Below are positions 26,924 through 37,567 of a stretch of 64,000 nt of DNA, one piece after another. Position numbers and translations under genes: made by a program. Below the pieces are notes generated by a model. It had not been told where the DNA came from. It made no database searches and saw only the letters and a program-made list of their open reading frames with translations. The stretch is from positions 4,774,001 through 4,838,000 of the forward strand of contig NZ_CP077604.1 in the NCBI RefSeq assembly GCF_019048865.1. The letters run 5' to 3'. This DNA is from Aquihabitans sp. G128 (GTDB taxonomy: Bacteria; Actinomycetota; Acidimicrobiia; Acidimicrobiales; Iamiaceae). Each line of letters starts with the position of its first letter. Position 1 is the first letter of the stretch.

Positions 26924-28480
26924 TCAGGCCTCGGGGTCGGCCACCGGGGTGCCGGCCACCAGGGCCTGGACGGCGGAGAGCAGGTCGGCGTCGGCGGCGT
27001 CCTTGTCCTCGCGGTAGCGCAGCACGCGGGCGAAGCGCAGGGCCACGCCGCCGGGATAGGTCGTGGAGCGCTGCGCGCCGTCCAGCGCGATCTCCACAAC
27101 CTGCTCGGGGCGGACCCAGACCGTCCCGGTCTGCGGCCCGGTCCACGGCTCCTCGCGCACGGCCAGCTCCTGGAAGCGCTGGGTCTGCCAGCGCAGCAGC
27201 TCGTCGGTCATGCCCTTGAACGTCTTGCCGACCATGACGAAGCCCGAGCCGTCGTCGGCCCGGGCACCGAGGTGCAGGTTCGACAGCCACCCGGTGCGGC
27301 GCCCGTAGCCCCACTCCACCGCCAGCACCACCAGGTCGAGCGTGTGGACGGGCTTCACCTTGCGCCACGCCTTGCCCCGGCGGCCGGCCTCGTAGGCCGA
27401 GCCCACGCCCTTCACCACCACGCCCTCGTGGCCGGCGGCGAGGGCGTCGACCAGGACGGCCTCGCCGGCGTCGGGGTCGGCGGTGACCGTGCCCGGGATG
27501 CGCCAGTCGCCCGCCACCCGCTCGAGCTCGGCGGCGCGGACCGAGAGGGGCTCGTCCACCAGGTCGCGCCCGTCGACGTGGACGAGGTCGAAGAAGTGGG
27601 GGAGCACCGCCTCGGTGCGCTCGGCGTCGGCGCCCACGCGCGATGCGGTGTCCTGGAAGGCGACGGGTCGACCCGTGGCGTCCACCACCAGCGCCTCGCC
27701 GTCGAGCACGAGCGAGTCGGCGGGCAGGCCCCGCACCACGGCCACCACCTCGCCGAGGCGCTCGGTGATGTCGTTGAGGTTCCGCGTGAAGATGCGCACC
27801 TCGTCGCCGGACTTGTGGACCTGGATGCGGATGCCGTCGAGCTTCCACTCCACCGAGGCCTCGCCGATCGCCTCCACGGCCTCGGTGACCGACGCCGCCG
27901 TCGAGGCCAGCATCGGCTGCAGGGCCCGGCCCACCTCGAGGCCCACGGCCTCGACCGCCGCCCGACCCTCGGTGAGCGCGAGGCGCGCCGTGGTGTCCAG
28001 CCGCCCGCCCAGCATCACCGCCCGCCGCACGACCGTCGCCGGGATGCCCGACGCCTTGGCCACCGCGTCGAGCATCACGCCGGCGTTGGCGCCCTGGCGC
28101 AGCTCGCCGCCGAGCAGTCGGCTCAGGAACGACGCCTCGTCCGCCGTGGCCCGGCCGAACACGTCCCCCAGCAGCTCGATGCGAGCGGTGCCCGACCCCG
28201 GCCCGGAGAGCCCGCCGAGCGCAGTGATCGCGGCATCGACCTCGAGCACCTCGAGGCTGGCCTCCGGCGAGCGGTCCGTGGCGGCCTGCGCGGCCTGGAT
28301 CGTCTTCCACCCGATGCCGATGCGGCCCTGGCGGGGCTCGCCCACCAGGAACCCGATGGTCGGCTCCACCTCGTCCGGCGCCAGCCGCACCAGCAGGTCG
28401 GCCAGCGCCTGTGACTTGGCCAGCCGCGAGGACGTCGAGCCCACCGCAGCCGAGGTGGTGACCAGCTCCTCGAACAACAT
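26924..28480 (-). CDS. ATP-dependent DNA ligase (LigB-like)
   Basis: 518 residues. An N-terminal helical DNA-binding domain (1-190), then the adenylation domain with the AMP-Lys motif EWKLDGIRIQVHK (about 212), motif III-like RNLNDITERL, VLDGEALVVD (motif IIIa), EGVVVKG (motif IV) and AWRKVKPVHTLDL (motif V). The C-terminal OB domain ends with GVALRFARVLRYREDKDAADAD. This layout matches LigB/LigC-type accessory ligases of mycobacteria, distinct from the NAD-dependent replicative LigA. It seals nicks in repair. Start ATG 28480; 37 bases before the reductase gene, so likely one transcript. Confidence 0.9.
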   Translation of the reverse strand: MLFEELVTTSAAVGSTSSRLAKSQALADLLVRLAPDEVEPTIGFLVGEPRQGRIGIGWKTIQAAQAATDRSPEASLEVLEVDAAITALGGLSGPGSGTARIELLGDVFGRATADEASFLSRLLGGELRQGANAGVMLDAVAKASGIPATVVRRAVMLGGRLDTTARLALTEGRAAVEAVGLEVGRALQPMLASTAASVTEAVEAIGEASVEWKLDGIRIQVHKSGDEVRIFTRNLNDITERLGEVVAVVRGLPADSLVLDGEALVVDATGRPVAFQDTASRVGADAERTEAVLPHFFDLVHVDGRDLVDEPLSVRAAELERVAGDWRIPGTVTADPDAGEAVLVDALAAGHEGVVVKGVGSAYEAGRRGKAWRKVKPVHTLDLVVLAVEWGYGRRTGWLSNLHLGARADDGSGFVMVGKTFKGMTDELLRWQTQRFQELAVREEPWTGPQTGTVWVRPEQVVEIALDGAQRSTTYPGGVALRFARVLRYREDKDAADADLLSAVQALVAGTPVADPEA

Positions 28481-28541
28481 GGCCGCTGTCTACCCCGCAC
28501 CGACCGACGAGGTCGCGGCGGCGGCTGCTGCGGCCCTGGGG

Positions 28542-29594
28542 TCAGGCGTCGGTGCCGAAGGTGAAGGTCGTGGTGCTGGCGTACTCCTGGCCGGGGTCGA
28601 GGCGGGAGGGGCCGAGCGCGGGGCGGTTCGGGCTGTCGGGGAAGCGCTGGGCCTCGAGGCTGAGCGAGCTCCGGGGGGCGAACGGCGGGCGCAGGTGGTC
28701 GCCGGAGTACACCTGAAGTCCAGGCTGGTCGGTCTCGACCGCCAGGCGACGGCCGGTCCGGGGCGAGAGCAACCAGGCCGCCGGCCGGACCGCACCCGGT
28801 TCTCCATCGATCGCGTAGGTGTGGTCGAAGCCGCCGTCGAGCGCCGCCAGCGCCGGGCCGAGGGCGGTGGGGGAGCCCAGGTCGGTCGGGGTCCCGGAGA
28901 CCGGGATCGGCTCGCCGGTGGGCAGCCCGCCATCGTCGACGGGCAGCACCCGCTCGGCCGCCACCGCCACCACGTGGTCGTCGATCGGGCCGGCCACGCC
29001 AGGGGCCAGCCCGCCGTCGAGGTTCCAGTAGCCGTGGTGGCACAGGTTCACCACCGTCGGGGCGTCGGTGGTGGCCCGGTAGGTGATCGTGAGCCGGTCG
29101 CCCTCGAGCTCGTAGGTCGCGGTGGCGTCCAGCCGGCCGGGGAACCCCTGGTCGCCGTCGGGGCTGGTGAGGCCGAAGACCACCGCGCCGCCCCCTGCGG
29201 TCGACGCCACGTCGAGCACGTCCCACCGCCGCCGGTCGAAGCCGTCGGGCCCGCCGTGGAGCTGGTTCGAGCCCTGGTTGGCGTCGAGCACCACGCTCCG
29301 GCCGTCGAGGGGGAAGGTGGCGCCGCCGATGCGCCCCGCCCAGCGGCCGATGCTCGAACCGAGGTGCGGGTTCCGGGCCCGGTCGGCCCGCTCGGCCAGG
29401 GATCCGAGGTGCAGGTGGACGTCGCTGGGCACCCCGTCGCGGTCGGGCGCCAGCACCCGGTGGGTGGCGGCACCGAGCGCCACCAGGCTGACCGTGAGCA
29501 CCTCGCTGGCCAGCTCGACCACCGCGGCGTCGGTCGGCGGGCACGGGCCGGCCACCTCGCCGTCGACCAGGTCCGAGAACGTTCGTGCGGCCAT
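28542..29594 (-). CDS. galM: Aldose 1-epimerase (mutarotase)
   Basis: 350 residues. Galactose-mutarotase fold: RNPHLGSSIGRWAGRIGGATFPLDG, GSNQLHGGPDGFDRRRW (with the catalytic-region His), VVNLCHHGYWNLDGG (second His), and FDHTYAIDGEPG. LQVYSGDHLRPPF supplies the late motif. It interconverts alpha and beta anomers of hexoses. Length is typical. It is 61 bases upstream of the ligase on the same strand and divergent from the ABC-F gene. No other sugar-pathway gene is adjacent. Confidence 0.88.
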   Translation of the reverse strand: MAARTFSDLVDGEVAGPCPPTDAAVVELASEVLTVSLVALGAATHRVLAPDRDGVPSDVHLHLGSLAERADRARNPHLGSSIGRWAGRIGGATFPLDGRSVVLDANQGSNQLHGGPDGFDRRRWDVLDVASTAGGGAVVFGLTSPDGDQGFPGRLDATATYELEGDRLTITYRATTDAPTVVNLCHHGYWNLDGGLAPGVAGPIDDHVVAVAAERVLPVDDGGLPTGEPIPVSGTPTDLGSPTALGPALAALDGGFDHTYAIDGEPGAVRPAAWLLSPRTGRRLAVETDQPGLQVYSGDHLRPPFAPRSSLSLEAQRFPDSPNRPALGPSRLDPGQEYASTTTFTFGTDA

Positions 29595-29684
29595 CGGGCC
29601 GGCACCCTAGGGCTCGACGTGTGACGCCTGTCCGGCAAAGGGGATCGTGGACGGCGGAGGGCGGGCAGTAGCGTGGCCCCGGCC

Positions 29685-31292
<1,608 letters not shown>

Positions 31293-31317
31293 CGCTCTCC
31301 GCCGCCCGGGAACGACG

Positions 31318-31347
31318 GAGGGCGGCCCCCGGGTGGGAGCCGCCCTC
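31318..31347 (+). terminator. Terminator-like hairpin after the ABC-F gene
   Basis: Arms GAGGGCGGC (31318-31326) and GCCGCCCTC (31339-31347), 9 bp perfect, 12-base loop, 26 bases after the ABC-F stop. No U-tract follows, which is common in high-GC actinobacteria. Confidence 0.55.
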
Positions 31348-31408
31348 ACGCACGTACTGGGTGTTCAACGGGCCGGTGCGCAATGCATCGAGCGGGACGA
31401 GCTCCCGA

Positions 31409-31540
31409 TCACCGGTCCGCCGGGTGTCTGGCGGGGATTCGCCAACGAGATCCAGCAAGCCGCGCTAGCGGCCAGCCACCTCCGAAGTCCCATGAGAACT
31501 GTCGTTGATGTGGACCACCTCCTTTCCTCGGTAGGTGCAT
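31409..31540 (-). other. Unusual leader-like intergenic stretch with a perfect Shine-Dalgarno
   Basis: This gap has lower GC than its surroundings and no standard gene. The minus strand carries GGAAAGGAGGTGGTCC (31512-31527), a near-perfect complement to the 16S rRNA 3' end. It is not followed by an ATG at normal spacing. Short frames overlap it: 43 codons from ATG 31540 to 31409, 42 codons from ATG 31493 to 31365, and a frame ending at 31465 that reads ...HINDSSHGTSEVAGR. It may be a leader peptide or small RNA; which frame is used, if any, is unclear. Confidence 0.3.
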
Positions 31541-31630
31541 CCAACCACCACCGCCGTCGCCTGCCAACCGCATTTCGGGCGATTTCCCACGGGCGGAACA
31601 CGAGGCGACGACCGTCGGTAGGGTCCGGCC

Positions 31631-32821
31631 ATGGCTGGCTTCGAGGTGCCCGAGCACGTCCGCCCGATCCGCGACCAGGTCAAGGCCTTCGTGGTCGACC
31701 GGGTCGAGCCGGCCGAGCCGGCGCTGCACGCCGGCGGGCCCGAGGCGGCATCCCTGCTGCGCGACCTCCAGGCCCAGGCGAAGGCCGAGGGCCTGTGGGC
31801 CCTGGGCCACCCGGCCGAGCTGGGTGGCGGCGGGATGCCGTTCGCCGACTACGTCTACGTCAACGAGGTGCAGGGGCGCAGCGAGTACGGCCAGATCGCC
31901 CTCGGCACGTACACGCTGCAGGACTCGCTGATGCTGCACGCCCACGCCAGCCCGTCGCAGCGCGAGCGCTGGCTGGCCCCGCTCGTAGCCGCCGACATCT
32001 CCCCGAGCTTCGCCATGACCGAGCCCGAGGTGGCGTCCTCGGACCCCACGCAGCTGCAGACCACCGGCACCCTCGACGGCGACGAGTGGGTGATCTCGGG
32101 GCGCAAGTGGTTCACCACGGGCGCCGCCCGGGCGGCGTACACCACCGTCATGTGCCGCACCGAGCCCGACGCTCCGGACCACTCGGCGTTCTCGATGATC
32201 ATCGTCCCGACCGACACCCCCGGCTACACGCTGGTGCGCGAGACCCCGGTGCTCGGGATCCAGGGCGGGCACTACGAGGTGCGCTACGACGACGTGCGGG
32301 TGCCCGCCGACCACCTGCTGGGCGAGCGGGGCCACGGCTTCGTGATCGCCCAGGAGCGCCTCGGCCCGGGCCGGATCTTCCACGCCATGCGCTGGCTGGG
32401 CCAGGCGCAGCGCGCCTTCGACCTGCTGTGCGACCGATTGGTGCACCGCGAGGCGTTCGGCGGCCCGCTCGCCTCGAAGCAGCTCATGCAGCAGCACGTC
32501 TTCGACAGCTACGCGCAGATCCAGGCGTGCCGCCTGCTGACGCTCCACGCCGCCGAGGCGGTCGACCGGGGCGGCGATGCGAGGGTGGAGATCGGCGCGG
32601 TGAAGGTCGTCGGCGCCAAGATGCTCCACGACGTGATCGACCGGGCGGTCCAGGCGCACGGCGCCGCCGGCCTCACCGACGACACCCCGCTGAGCCGCAT
32701 GTACCGCGAGGCCCGCTTCGCCCGCATCTACGACGGCCCGGACGAGGTCCACGTCCAGTCGGTGGCCCGTCGCCTGCTGAAGACCTACCGAGACGGCGGC
32801 ACCTGGTCCTTCAGCGGTTGA
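31631..32821 (+). CDS. Acyl-CoA dehydrogenase, ACAD10/11-like
   Basis: 396-residue FAD enzyme. SFAMTEPEVASSDPTQLQTTGTLDGDEWVISGRKWFTTGA is the substrate/FAD segment; GGHYEVRYDDVRVPADHLLGERGHGFVIAQERLGPGRI and RLVHREAFGGPLASKQ follow; QAHGAAGLTDDTPLSRMYREARFARIYDGPDEVHVQSVARRLL closes it. The end resembles human ACAD10/11 and LvaC-type enzymes that work with an APH kinase on 4-hydroxyacyl-CoA. Such a kinase (33720-35099) lies two genes away in convergent orientation. Otherwise a general fatty-acyl-CoA dehydrogenase. ATG 31631 begins the conserved helix region. Confidence 0.88.
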   Translation: MAGFEVPEHVRPIRDQVKAFVVDRVEPAEPALHAGGPEAASLLRDLQAQAKAEGLWALGHPAELGGGGMPFADYVYVNEVQGRSEYGQIALGTYTLQDSLMLHAHASPSQRERWLAPLVAADISPSFAMTEPEVASSDPTQLQTTGTLDGDEWVISGRKWFTTGAARAAYTTVMCRTEPDAPDHSAFSMIIVPTDTPGYTLVRETPVLGIQGGHYEVRYDDVRVPADHLLGERGHGFVIAQERLGPGRIFHAMRWLGQAQRAFDLLCDRLVHREAFGGPLASKQLMQQHVFDSYAQIQACRLLTLHAAEAVDRGGDARVEIGAVKVVGAKMLHDVIDRAVQAHGAAGLTDDTPLSRMYREARFARIYDGPDEVHVQSVARRLLKTYRDGGTWSFSG

Positions 32822-32854
32822 CCGGCTGGAGGGCTCGGCTCCCCCGACCGAGCG

Positions 32855-33617
32855 TCAGCGGCAGGAGGTGGCGGCGTCGATGAGGGGCTGCTGCAGGGTG
32901 GGGTCGGCGTCGAGGGCTTCGCGCCCGCCGTCGAGGCTGATGGCCAGCAGCTTCTCGACGTAGCCGTCGGGGAGGGCGCCGATGATGCAGTCGACCTTGT
33001 CGGCGGGCAGGGTGCCGCCGCTGCGCAGCTCGTCGGCCAGCAGTGCGTCGACGTCGACGTCGCAGTCACCGAGGCCGGCGATCATCTCGGTGGCGACGTC
33101 CTCGTCGACGACGTCGGACAGGCTCTCGCTGATGTCGCCGCTGCCGAGGTCATCGGGGGCGATCCCGGAGCCGTCGAGCGCGTCGACGCCGATGGCACCC
33201 ACCCACCCGGTGGCGATGCAGTCCGCCTGGTCGCGGGAGAGCTTGCCGAACGTGTCGTCGGAGCGCAGCTCGGCGGCCATGGCCTCGACGTAGGCGTCCT
33301 CGTCGGCGCCGCCCTCGTCGAGCGTGGTGGTGGTCTCGACCGGCTCGTCCTCGGTGGTGGTCGTCACCTGGTTCGGATCGGGCTCGGGGGCGCAGCCGGG
33401 CTTCGCCCCGCCGCCGCCGATGGCGCCCCCCCGTGGTGGAGCCGTCGTCGTCGCCGCAAGGGACCTTCGGCGTGGTGGTGCTGGTGTTCGGCTCGACGGC
33501 GCCGACGGTGGTGGCACCGTCGTTGGCCTCGACGCCGCAGGCCACCGCGAGCGGGACGAGCAGCAGGGCGGCGACCAGGGCCAGGGCACGGGGACGGCGG
33601 TGCGAGGGAGCGAGCAC
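32855..33617 (-). CDS. Predicted lipoprotein, unknown function (frameshifted)
   Basis: From ATG 33617 the first frame gives MLAPSHRRPRALALVAALLLVPLAVACGVEAND, a lipoprotein signal with lipobox LAVAC, then VGAVEPNTSTTTPKVPCGDDDGSTTGG. The frame breaks at the seven-C run 33426-33432; dropping one base continues AIGGGGAKPGCAPEPDPNQVTTTTEDEPVETTTTLDEGGADEDAYVEAMAAELRS. The mature part (about 150 residues) holds two similar helical repeats with DQADCIATGWVGAIGVDAL and DKVDCIIGALPDGYVEKL, each with one Cys, so a duplicated small domain. No known function. Confidence 0.65.
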
Positions 33618-33719
33618 GGGAGGGACCTCGGGGGGAAGGCGTCGGTGGGCGCAACGTCCGACGGCACCGAGCCGCCGGAGGTTCCCAACGTACCGAACCG
33701 CCGAGCTGCGCCCGTGCGC

Positions 33720-35099
33720 TCAGGGCTGGTCCGGCGCCTCGAGCCACCGGGGGTTGGCCACGCGCACCCGGTCGACCACGAGGGCCCGCACGGTGGCGGC
33801 CACGTCGGCCTGGCCGTCGAGGTGCCCGGCGCGGATGGCAGCGGCGAGGGCGGCCTCGTCGACGAAGCCCAGGGTGGCCAAGCGCTGGTCGGCCGCGGCG
33901 GCCATGGCCGGGCCCAGGCGCAGCTCGCGCTCGACGATGGCGAGGGCGTTGCCGGCCACCTTCAGGTGGAAGGCCGAGGCACCGGTGAGCTGCGGCGCCA
34001 CGGTGTCGGTGAGGTGCCCCCGGACCGCGTCGACCAGCTCGGCAGCGGTGGGCCGACCGTGCAGGCCCGGCGGCTCGACGCGTCCGGACGGCTCGGGGGC
34101 CGCAGGTTCGGCCCCGGCGGCGGGCGCGGGGACCCCGAGGAGCTGGAGCAGGTCGTACTCGTTCTCGCACACCCGACGGCCGATGGTGGCCAGCTCGACC
34201 GAGCGCACGTGGCCGTCGAGGTGGCGGTGGGCCTGCACCGCGCAGATCAGGCCCCAGGTGAGGGTGCCGGCCACGATCCACCACCGCACGGCATCGGGAT
34301 CGACCGGGGCACCGGTGGCGTCCGAGTAGGCGTCCAGCAGGTCGCCGAGCGGAGCGATGCCACCCACCTCGCCGGTGCCGCCGAAGCGCCAGGCCCGCAC
34401 GCACAGCCAGCCGAGGTCCTCCAGCGGGTCGCCCAGGTGGGCCAGCTCCCAGTCGAGCACGGCGCGCAGGCCGGTCTCGTCGACCAGCAGGTTGCCCAGC
34501 CGGAAGTCGCCGTGGACCACCCGCTCGGGACCGGGCGGCGGCCGGTTGGCCTCCAGCCACCGCAGGGCCAGCTCGAAGGCGGGGCGGTGCTCGCCGAGGC
34601 CGTCGAGGCCGAGCCGCAGGCGGCCCAGGGTGTCCACCGGCTCGAGCCCGGGTGCCTCGTCGGGATCGATCGCGTGGATGGCCGCCAGGGCCCGGCCGCA
34701 CTGGCCGGCCAGCACCCGGCGGGCGTCCGCGTAGCGCTCGTCGCGGACGATGCGGGGGCCGAGCGCCTCGCCATCGACGTGCGCGGTGACCCGACCGTCG
34801 CCCACGAGCGGTGCGGTGGCGGCGACGTCGGCCACGACGTGGGGCACGGGCACCCCGGCCCGCTCGGCGGCCGCCAACAGCGCATCCTCAGCAGCGAGCG
34901 AAGGGCCGCCCATGGCGAGGCCGGGGCGGATGCGCTGCAGGATGAGCGGCTCGACCCCGCCGGAACCGCGTCGCCGCACGGCGAACGACCACGTCTCCCG
35001 AGAGGCGCCGCCCGACAGCCGGCGCAACCCTTCGACCGTCCCATCGAGCAGCTCGCCCAGCGCCCCACCCAGCTCCGACTCGGTCTCCGGGTGCGCCAC
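33720..35099 (-). CDS. APH-type phosphotransferase fused to DUF6285 domain
   Basis: 459 residues from GTG 35099. The N-terminal 330 residues are an aminoglycoside-phosphotransferase-like kinase: GGASRETWSFAV, catalytic-loop RVVHGDFRLGNLLVDETG and metal motif LDWELAHLGDPLEDLGWL. The last 100 or so residues (AAELVDAVRGHLTDTVAPQLTGASAFHLKVAGNALAIVERELRLGP) match DUF6285, a domain usually found beside such kinases. In Pseudomonas, LvaA (kinase) and a small partner phosphorylate 4-hydroxyacyl-CoA; this looks like a fused version, which is an inference. An acyl-CoA dehydrogenase of matching type lies nearby. Confidence 0.82.
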   Translation of the reverse strand: MAHPETESELGGALGELLDGTVEGLRRLSGGASRETWSFAVRRRGSGGVEPLILQRIRPGLAMGGPSLAAEDALLAAAERAGVPVPHVVADVAATAPLVGDGRVTAHVDGEALGPRIVRDERYADARRVLAGQCGRALAAIHAIDPDEAPGLEPVDTLGRLRLGLDGLGEHRPAFELALRWLEANRPPPGPERVVHGDFRLGNLLVDETGLRAVLDWELAHLGDPLEDLGWLCVRAWRFGGTGEVGGIAPLGDLLDAYSDATGAPVDPDAVRWWIVAGTLTWGLICAVQAHRHLDGHVRSVELATIGRRVCENEYDLLQLLGVPAPAAGAEPAAPEPSGRVEPPGLHGRPTAAELVDAVRGHLTDTVAPQLTGASAFHLKVAGNALAIVERELRLGPAMAAAADQRLATLGFVDEAALAAAIRAGHLDGQADVAATVRALVVDRVRVANPRWLEAPDQP

Positions 35100-35162
35100 G
35101 GCCGGATCGTAGGCCCGCTCCCATCGCCCCGCTCCCCGGACCTCGAGACCCCCCCCCGGACC

Positions 35163-35430
35163 GAACTTTGGGTCGGAGACCGGCGCGCGCAGGGGCCTGG
35201 GACCCGAGGTTCGTGGGGGTTGCCTCGAGCCGCCCGAACTTTGGGTCGGCGGCGGGTGCGCGCACGGGCGTGGGACACAGAGTTCGGCGGGGGTGGTCGC
35301 GGCCCCGCTGCGAACCTTGGGTCGGAGACCCGTGCAGGCGGGTGCCTCAGACCCAAGGTTCGTGGGGGTTGCCTCGAGCCGACCGAACGTTGGGTCGGAG
35401 ACGGGTGCGCGCACGGGTGTGGGACCGACC
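35163..35430. repeat. Hairpin array B: four units, 73/76/73-bp period
   Basis: Units begin at 35163, 35236, 35312 and 35385. Arms are GAAC[T/C]TTGGGTC at the left and GACCC.AGGTTC at the right. The third is a perfect 12-bp stem (35312-35323 with 35350-35361), the first pairs with two G-T wobbles, and the fourth has lost its right arm. Spacers of units 1 and 3 are almost identical. It lies in the 505-base gap before the amidase 3' end; the rest of that gap (35431-35604) holds nothing recognisable. Confidence 0.88.
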
Positions 35431-35604
35431 TACTCACCCGGGAGCACCTCGGCGACGATTCGACGTCGATTCGCCGCCGAGGTCGACGCCGCCGTCAGGC
35501 GCGGGTCAGGTCGGCGGTCGAGCCGTCGGCGGTCGGGCCGGCGGCCCAAGGTTCGCGCTGGGGGGGGCGGGTCGGGCGGAGGTGGCGCCGCCCGTGGAGG
35601 GCGG

Positions 35605-37012
35605 TCAGACGCCGGGGGCGAAGCGGGGCCAGGGGAAGGCCTGCTCGGCGAGGCGGGCGAGGCGGAGGCAGACGTCGTCGCGGTGGAGGCGGGCGGTGAC
35701 CATGAGGCCCACCGGGAGGCCGGCGCTGGTGGTGCCGGCCGGGACCGAGATCGAGGGGTTCCAGCAGAGGTTGGCCAGCATGGTGAACGGGGTGGCCATG
35801 GCGCCGTCGACGGCGACGCCGGCGATCTCGGCGGGCGGCGGTCCCTCGGCGCGGAAGGCGGGGACGGCCGTGGTGGGGGTCAGCAGGACATCGACCTCGG
35901 CGAACAGCGCAGCGCAGTCGAGGTCGAACTGGTTGCGGCGCTGCTGGGCCCGGGCGACCTTGCGGGTGGTCGACGGGGCCACCGCGTCCAGGGCCATCCG
36001 GGAGTAGGCGGTGAGGTCGTCGGCGCGGGTGCGGTACTCCTCGTCGGTGACGGAGAACCACAGGTCGAGCGAGCCCGAGGTGAGCCAGGTGCGCACCGGG
36101 TCGGTGAGGTGGACGGGCGCCTCGTCGACGGAGAGGGCAGCGGAGGCGGCGAGCCGCTCGGCGGCGGAGCGGGCCAGCTCGGCCACCTCGGGATCGACGA
36201 AGCCGAAGCCCATGTCGGTGGACCAGCGGGCCCGGAGCCCGCCCACGTCGAGCGTCTCGATGAGGTCCTCGTAGCGGACACCTGCGGCGGGGAGCGAGCG
36301 CCGGTCGCGGGCGTCGGGGCCGGCGGCCACGTCGAGGTGGCGGGCGGCGTCGGCGACGGTGGTGGTGAGGGCGCCGACCACCGCGGTGAGCGAACCGTCG
36401 GGGCCGGGCTCGGGGATCCGGCCGAAGCTGCACTTGTGGCCCACCAGCCCGCTGAAGGCCGCCGGGATCCGCGTGGAGCCGCCGCCGTCGCTGGCGGTGG
36501 CGAACGGGACCAGTCCGGCGGCCACCGCGGCCGCCGACCCCCCCGCTCGACCCGCCGGGCGTGACGGTGGGGTCCCACGGGTTGCGGGTGGTGCCGAACG
36601 CCTTGGTCTTGGTGAAGTTGAGCGTGCCGAACTCGGGCGCCGCGGTCTTGCCGATGGGGACCGCCCCCGCGGCGCGCAGGCGGGCGACGTGGATGGAGTC
36701 GTCGGCGGCGGGCGGCCCGTCGCGGTGCAGCAGGGAGCCGTGCGACGTGGGCAGTCCGGCGCAGTCCTCGAGGTCCTTCACGCCGAACGGCACGCCGGCG
36801 AGCGGCCCGGGGTCCTCGCCCCGGGCGACGGCGTCGTCCACCCGTTGTGCGGCGGCGAGGGCCAGGTCGGCGTCGACGGCCACGAAGGCGTTCAGGGTGG
36901 TGTCGGCCGCCACCCGCGCCAGCGCCTCGGTGGCGACCTCGACCGCCGATCGCTCGCCGGCGCGCACCGCAGCGGCGAGGTCGACGACGGTGGGCCACGC
37001 GGGTTCGGTCAT
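35605..37012 (-). CDS. Amidase (amidase-signature family, frameshifted)
   Basis: About 468 residues once repaired. The Ser-Ser-Lys triad region is present: GPLAGVPFGVKDLEDCAG (Lys), then NPWDPTVTPGGSSGG broken at the seven-C run 36538-36544; one base fewer yields [36 protein letters not shown], the canonical amidase signature. The remainder reads to PAGTTSAGLPVGLMVTARLHRDD. It hydrolyses C-N bonds of amides; related proteins include GatA, nylonase and acylamidases. No gatB/gatC adjoins, so it is a stand-alone catabolic amidase. ATG 37012. Confidence 0.83.
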
Positions 37013-37086
37013 GGCCGGAAGCTACCGAGCCATGCCGGGCCGTGCCGGGCCGGGCCGGGGTGGGCCAGCAGGCCGAGGGGTCCCGG

Positions 37087-37560
37087 TCAGCGCTCGCGGT
37101 TGATGGCGGCGCGGAGGGCCTCGGTGGCGGCCTCCGGGTCCTCGACGCCGAGCACGAGGTGGCGGTAGCGCTCGCCGGTGAGCTCGATGACGAGCACCTT
37201 CTCGTTGCGGCCCACCATCCACAGCGCTCGCTCGCCGTGGCGGCGGAACGTGCCGGCGGTGAGCAGGCCCGGCACGTGCGCGCCGGGCAGGCGGAGCCCG
37301 AGTGCGAGGTCCTTGCGCTCTTCGACGCCCACGTCGACCACCGAGGTCACCGGCACCACCACGCCGTTGGTGAGGCCGAAGAGCCGGACCAGCCCGACGG
37401 GGCGCACCAGCAGCCGGTCGTCGGCCGAGACGCCGACGGCGGCCAGGTTGGGCCCCGACAGGCTGGTGACGAGCACCCCGCCGATGACGACGATGAGCAG
37501 GGCGACCACGAAGCCCCACCACGGCGGCCACACGAGGGCCAGCACGCTCACGGTGCCCAC
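37087..37560 (-). CDS. Membrane protein with PH-like domain, unknown function
   Basis: 157 residues. A start rich in Trp/Val (VLALVWPPWWGFVVALLIVVIGGVLV) forms one or two membrane helices; the soluble part (VGVSADDRLLVRPVGLVRLFGLTNGVVVPVTSVVDVGVEERKDL...ALWMVGRNEKVLVIELTGERYRHLVLGVEDPEAATEALRAAI) looks like the bacterial PH-like beta-barrel seen in many actinobacterial membrane proteins. It is 7 bases downstream of the class I fumarase on the same strand, so probably cotranscribed. Confidence 0.65.
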   Translation of the reverse strand: MGTVSVLALVWPPWWGFVVALLIVVIGGVLVTSLSGPNLAAVGVSADDRLLVRPVGLVRLFGLTNGVVVPVTSVVDVGVEERKDLALGLRLPGAHVPGLLTAGTFRRHGERALWMVGRNEKVLVIELTGERYRHLVLGVEDPEAATEALRAAINRER

Positions 37561-37567
37561 CGGGCGC

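Noticed and set aside
31512..31527. Fragment of a 16S rRNA gene (3' end)
   Set aside because: Only about 14 of 16 bases match the terminal anti-Shine-Dalgarno region and nothing upstream is rRNA-like.
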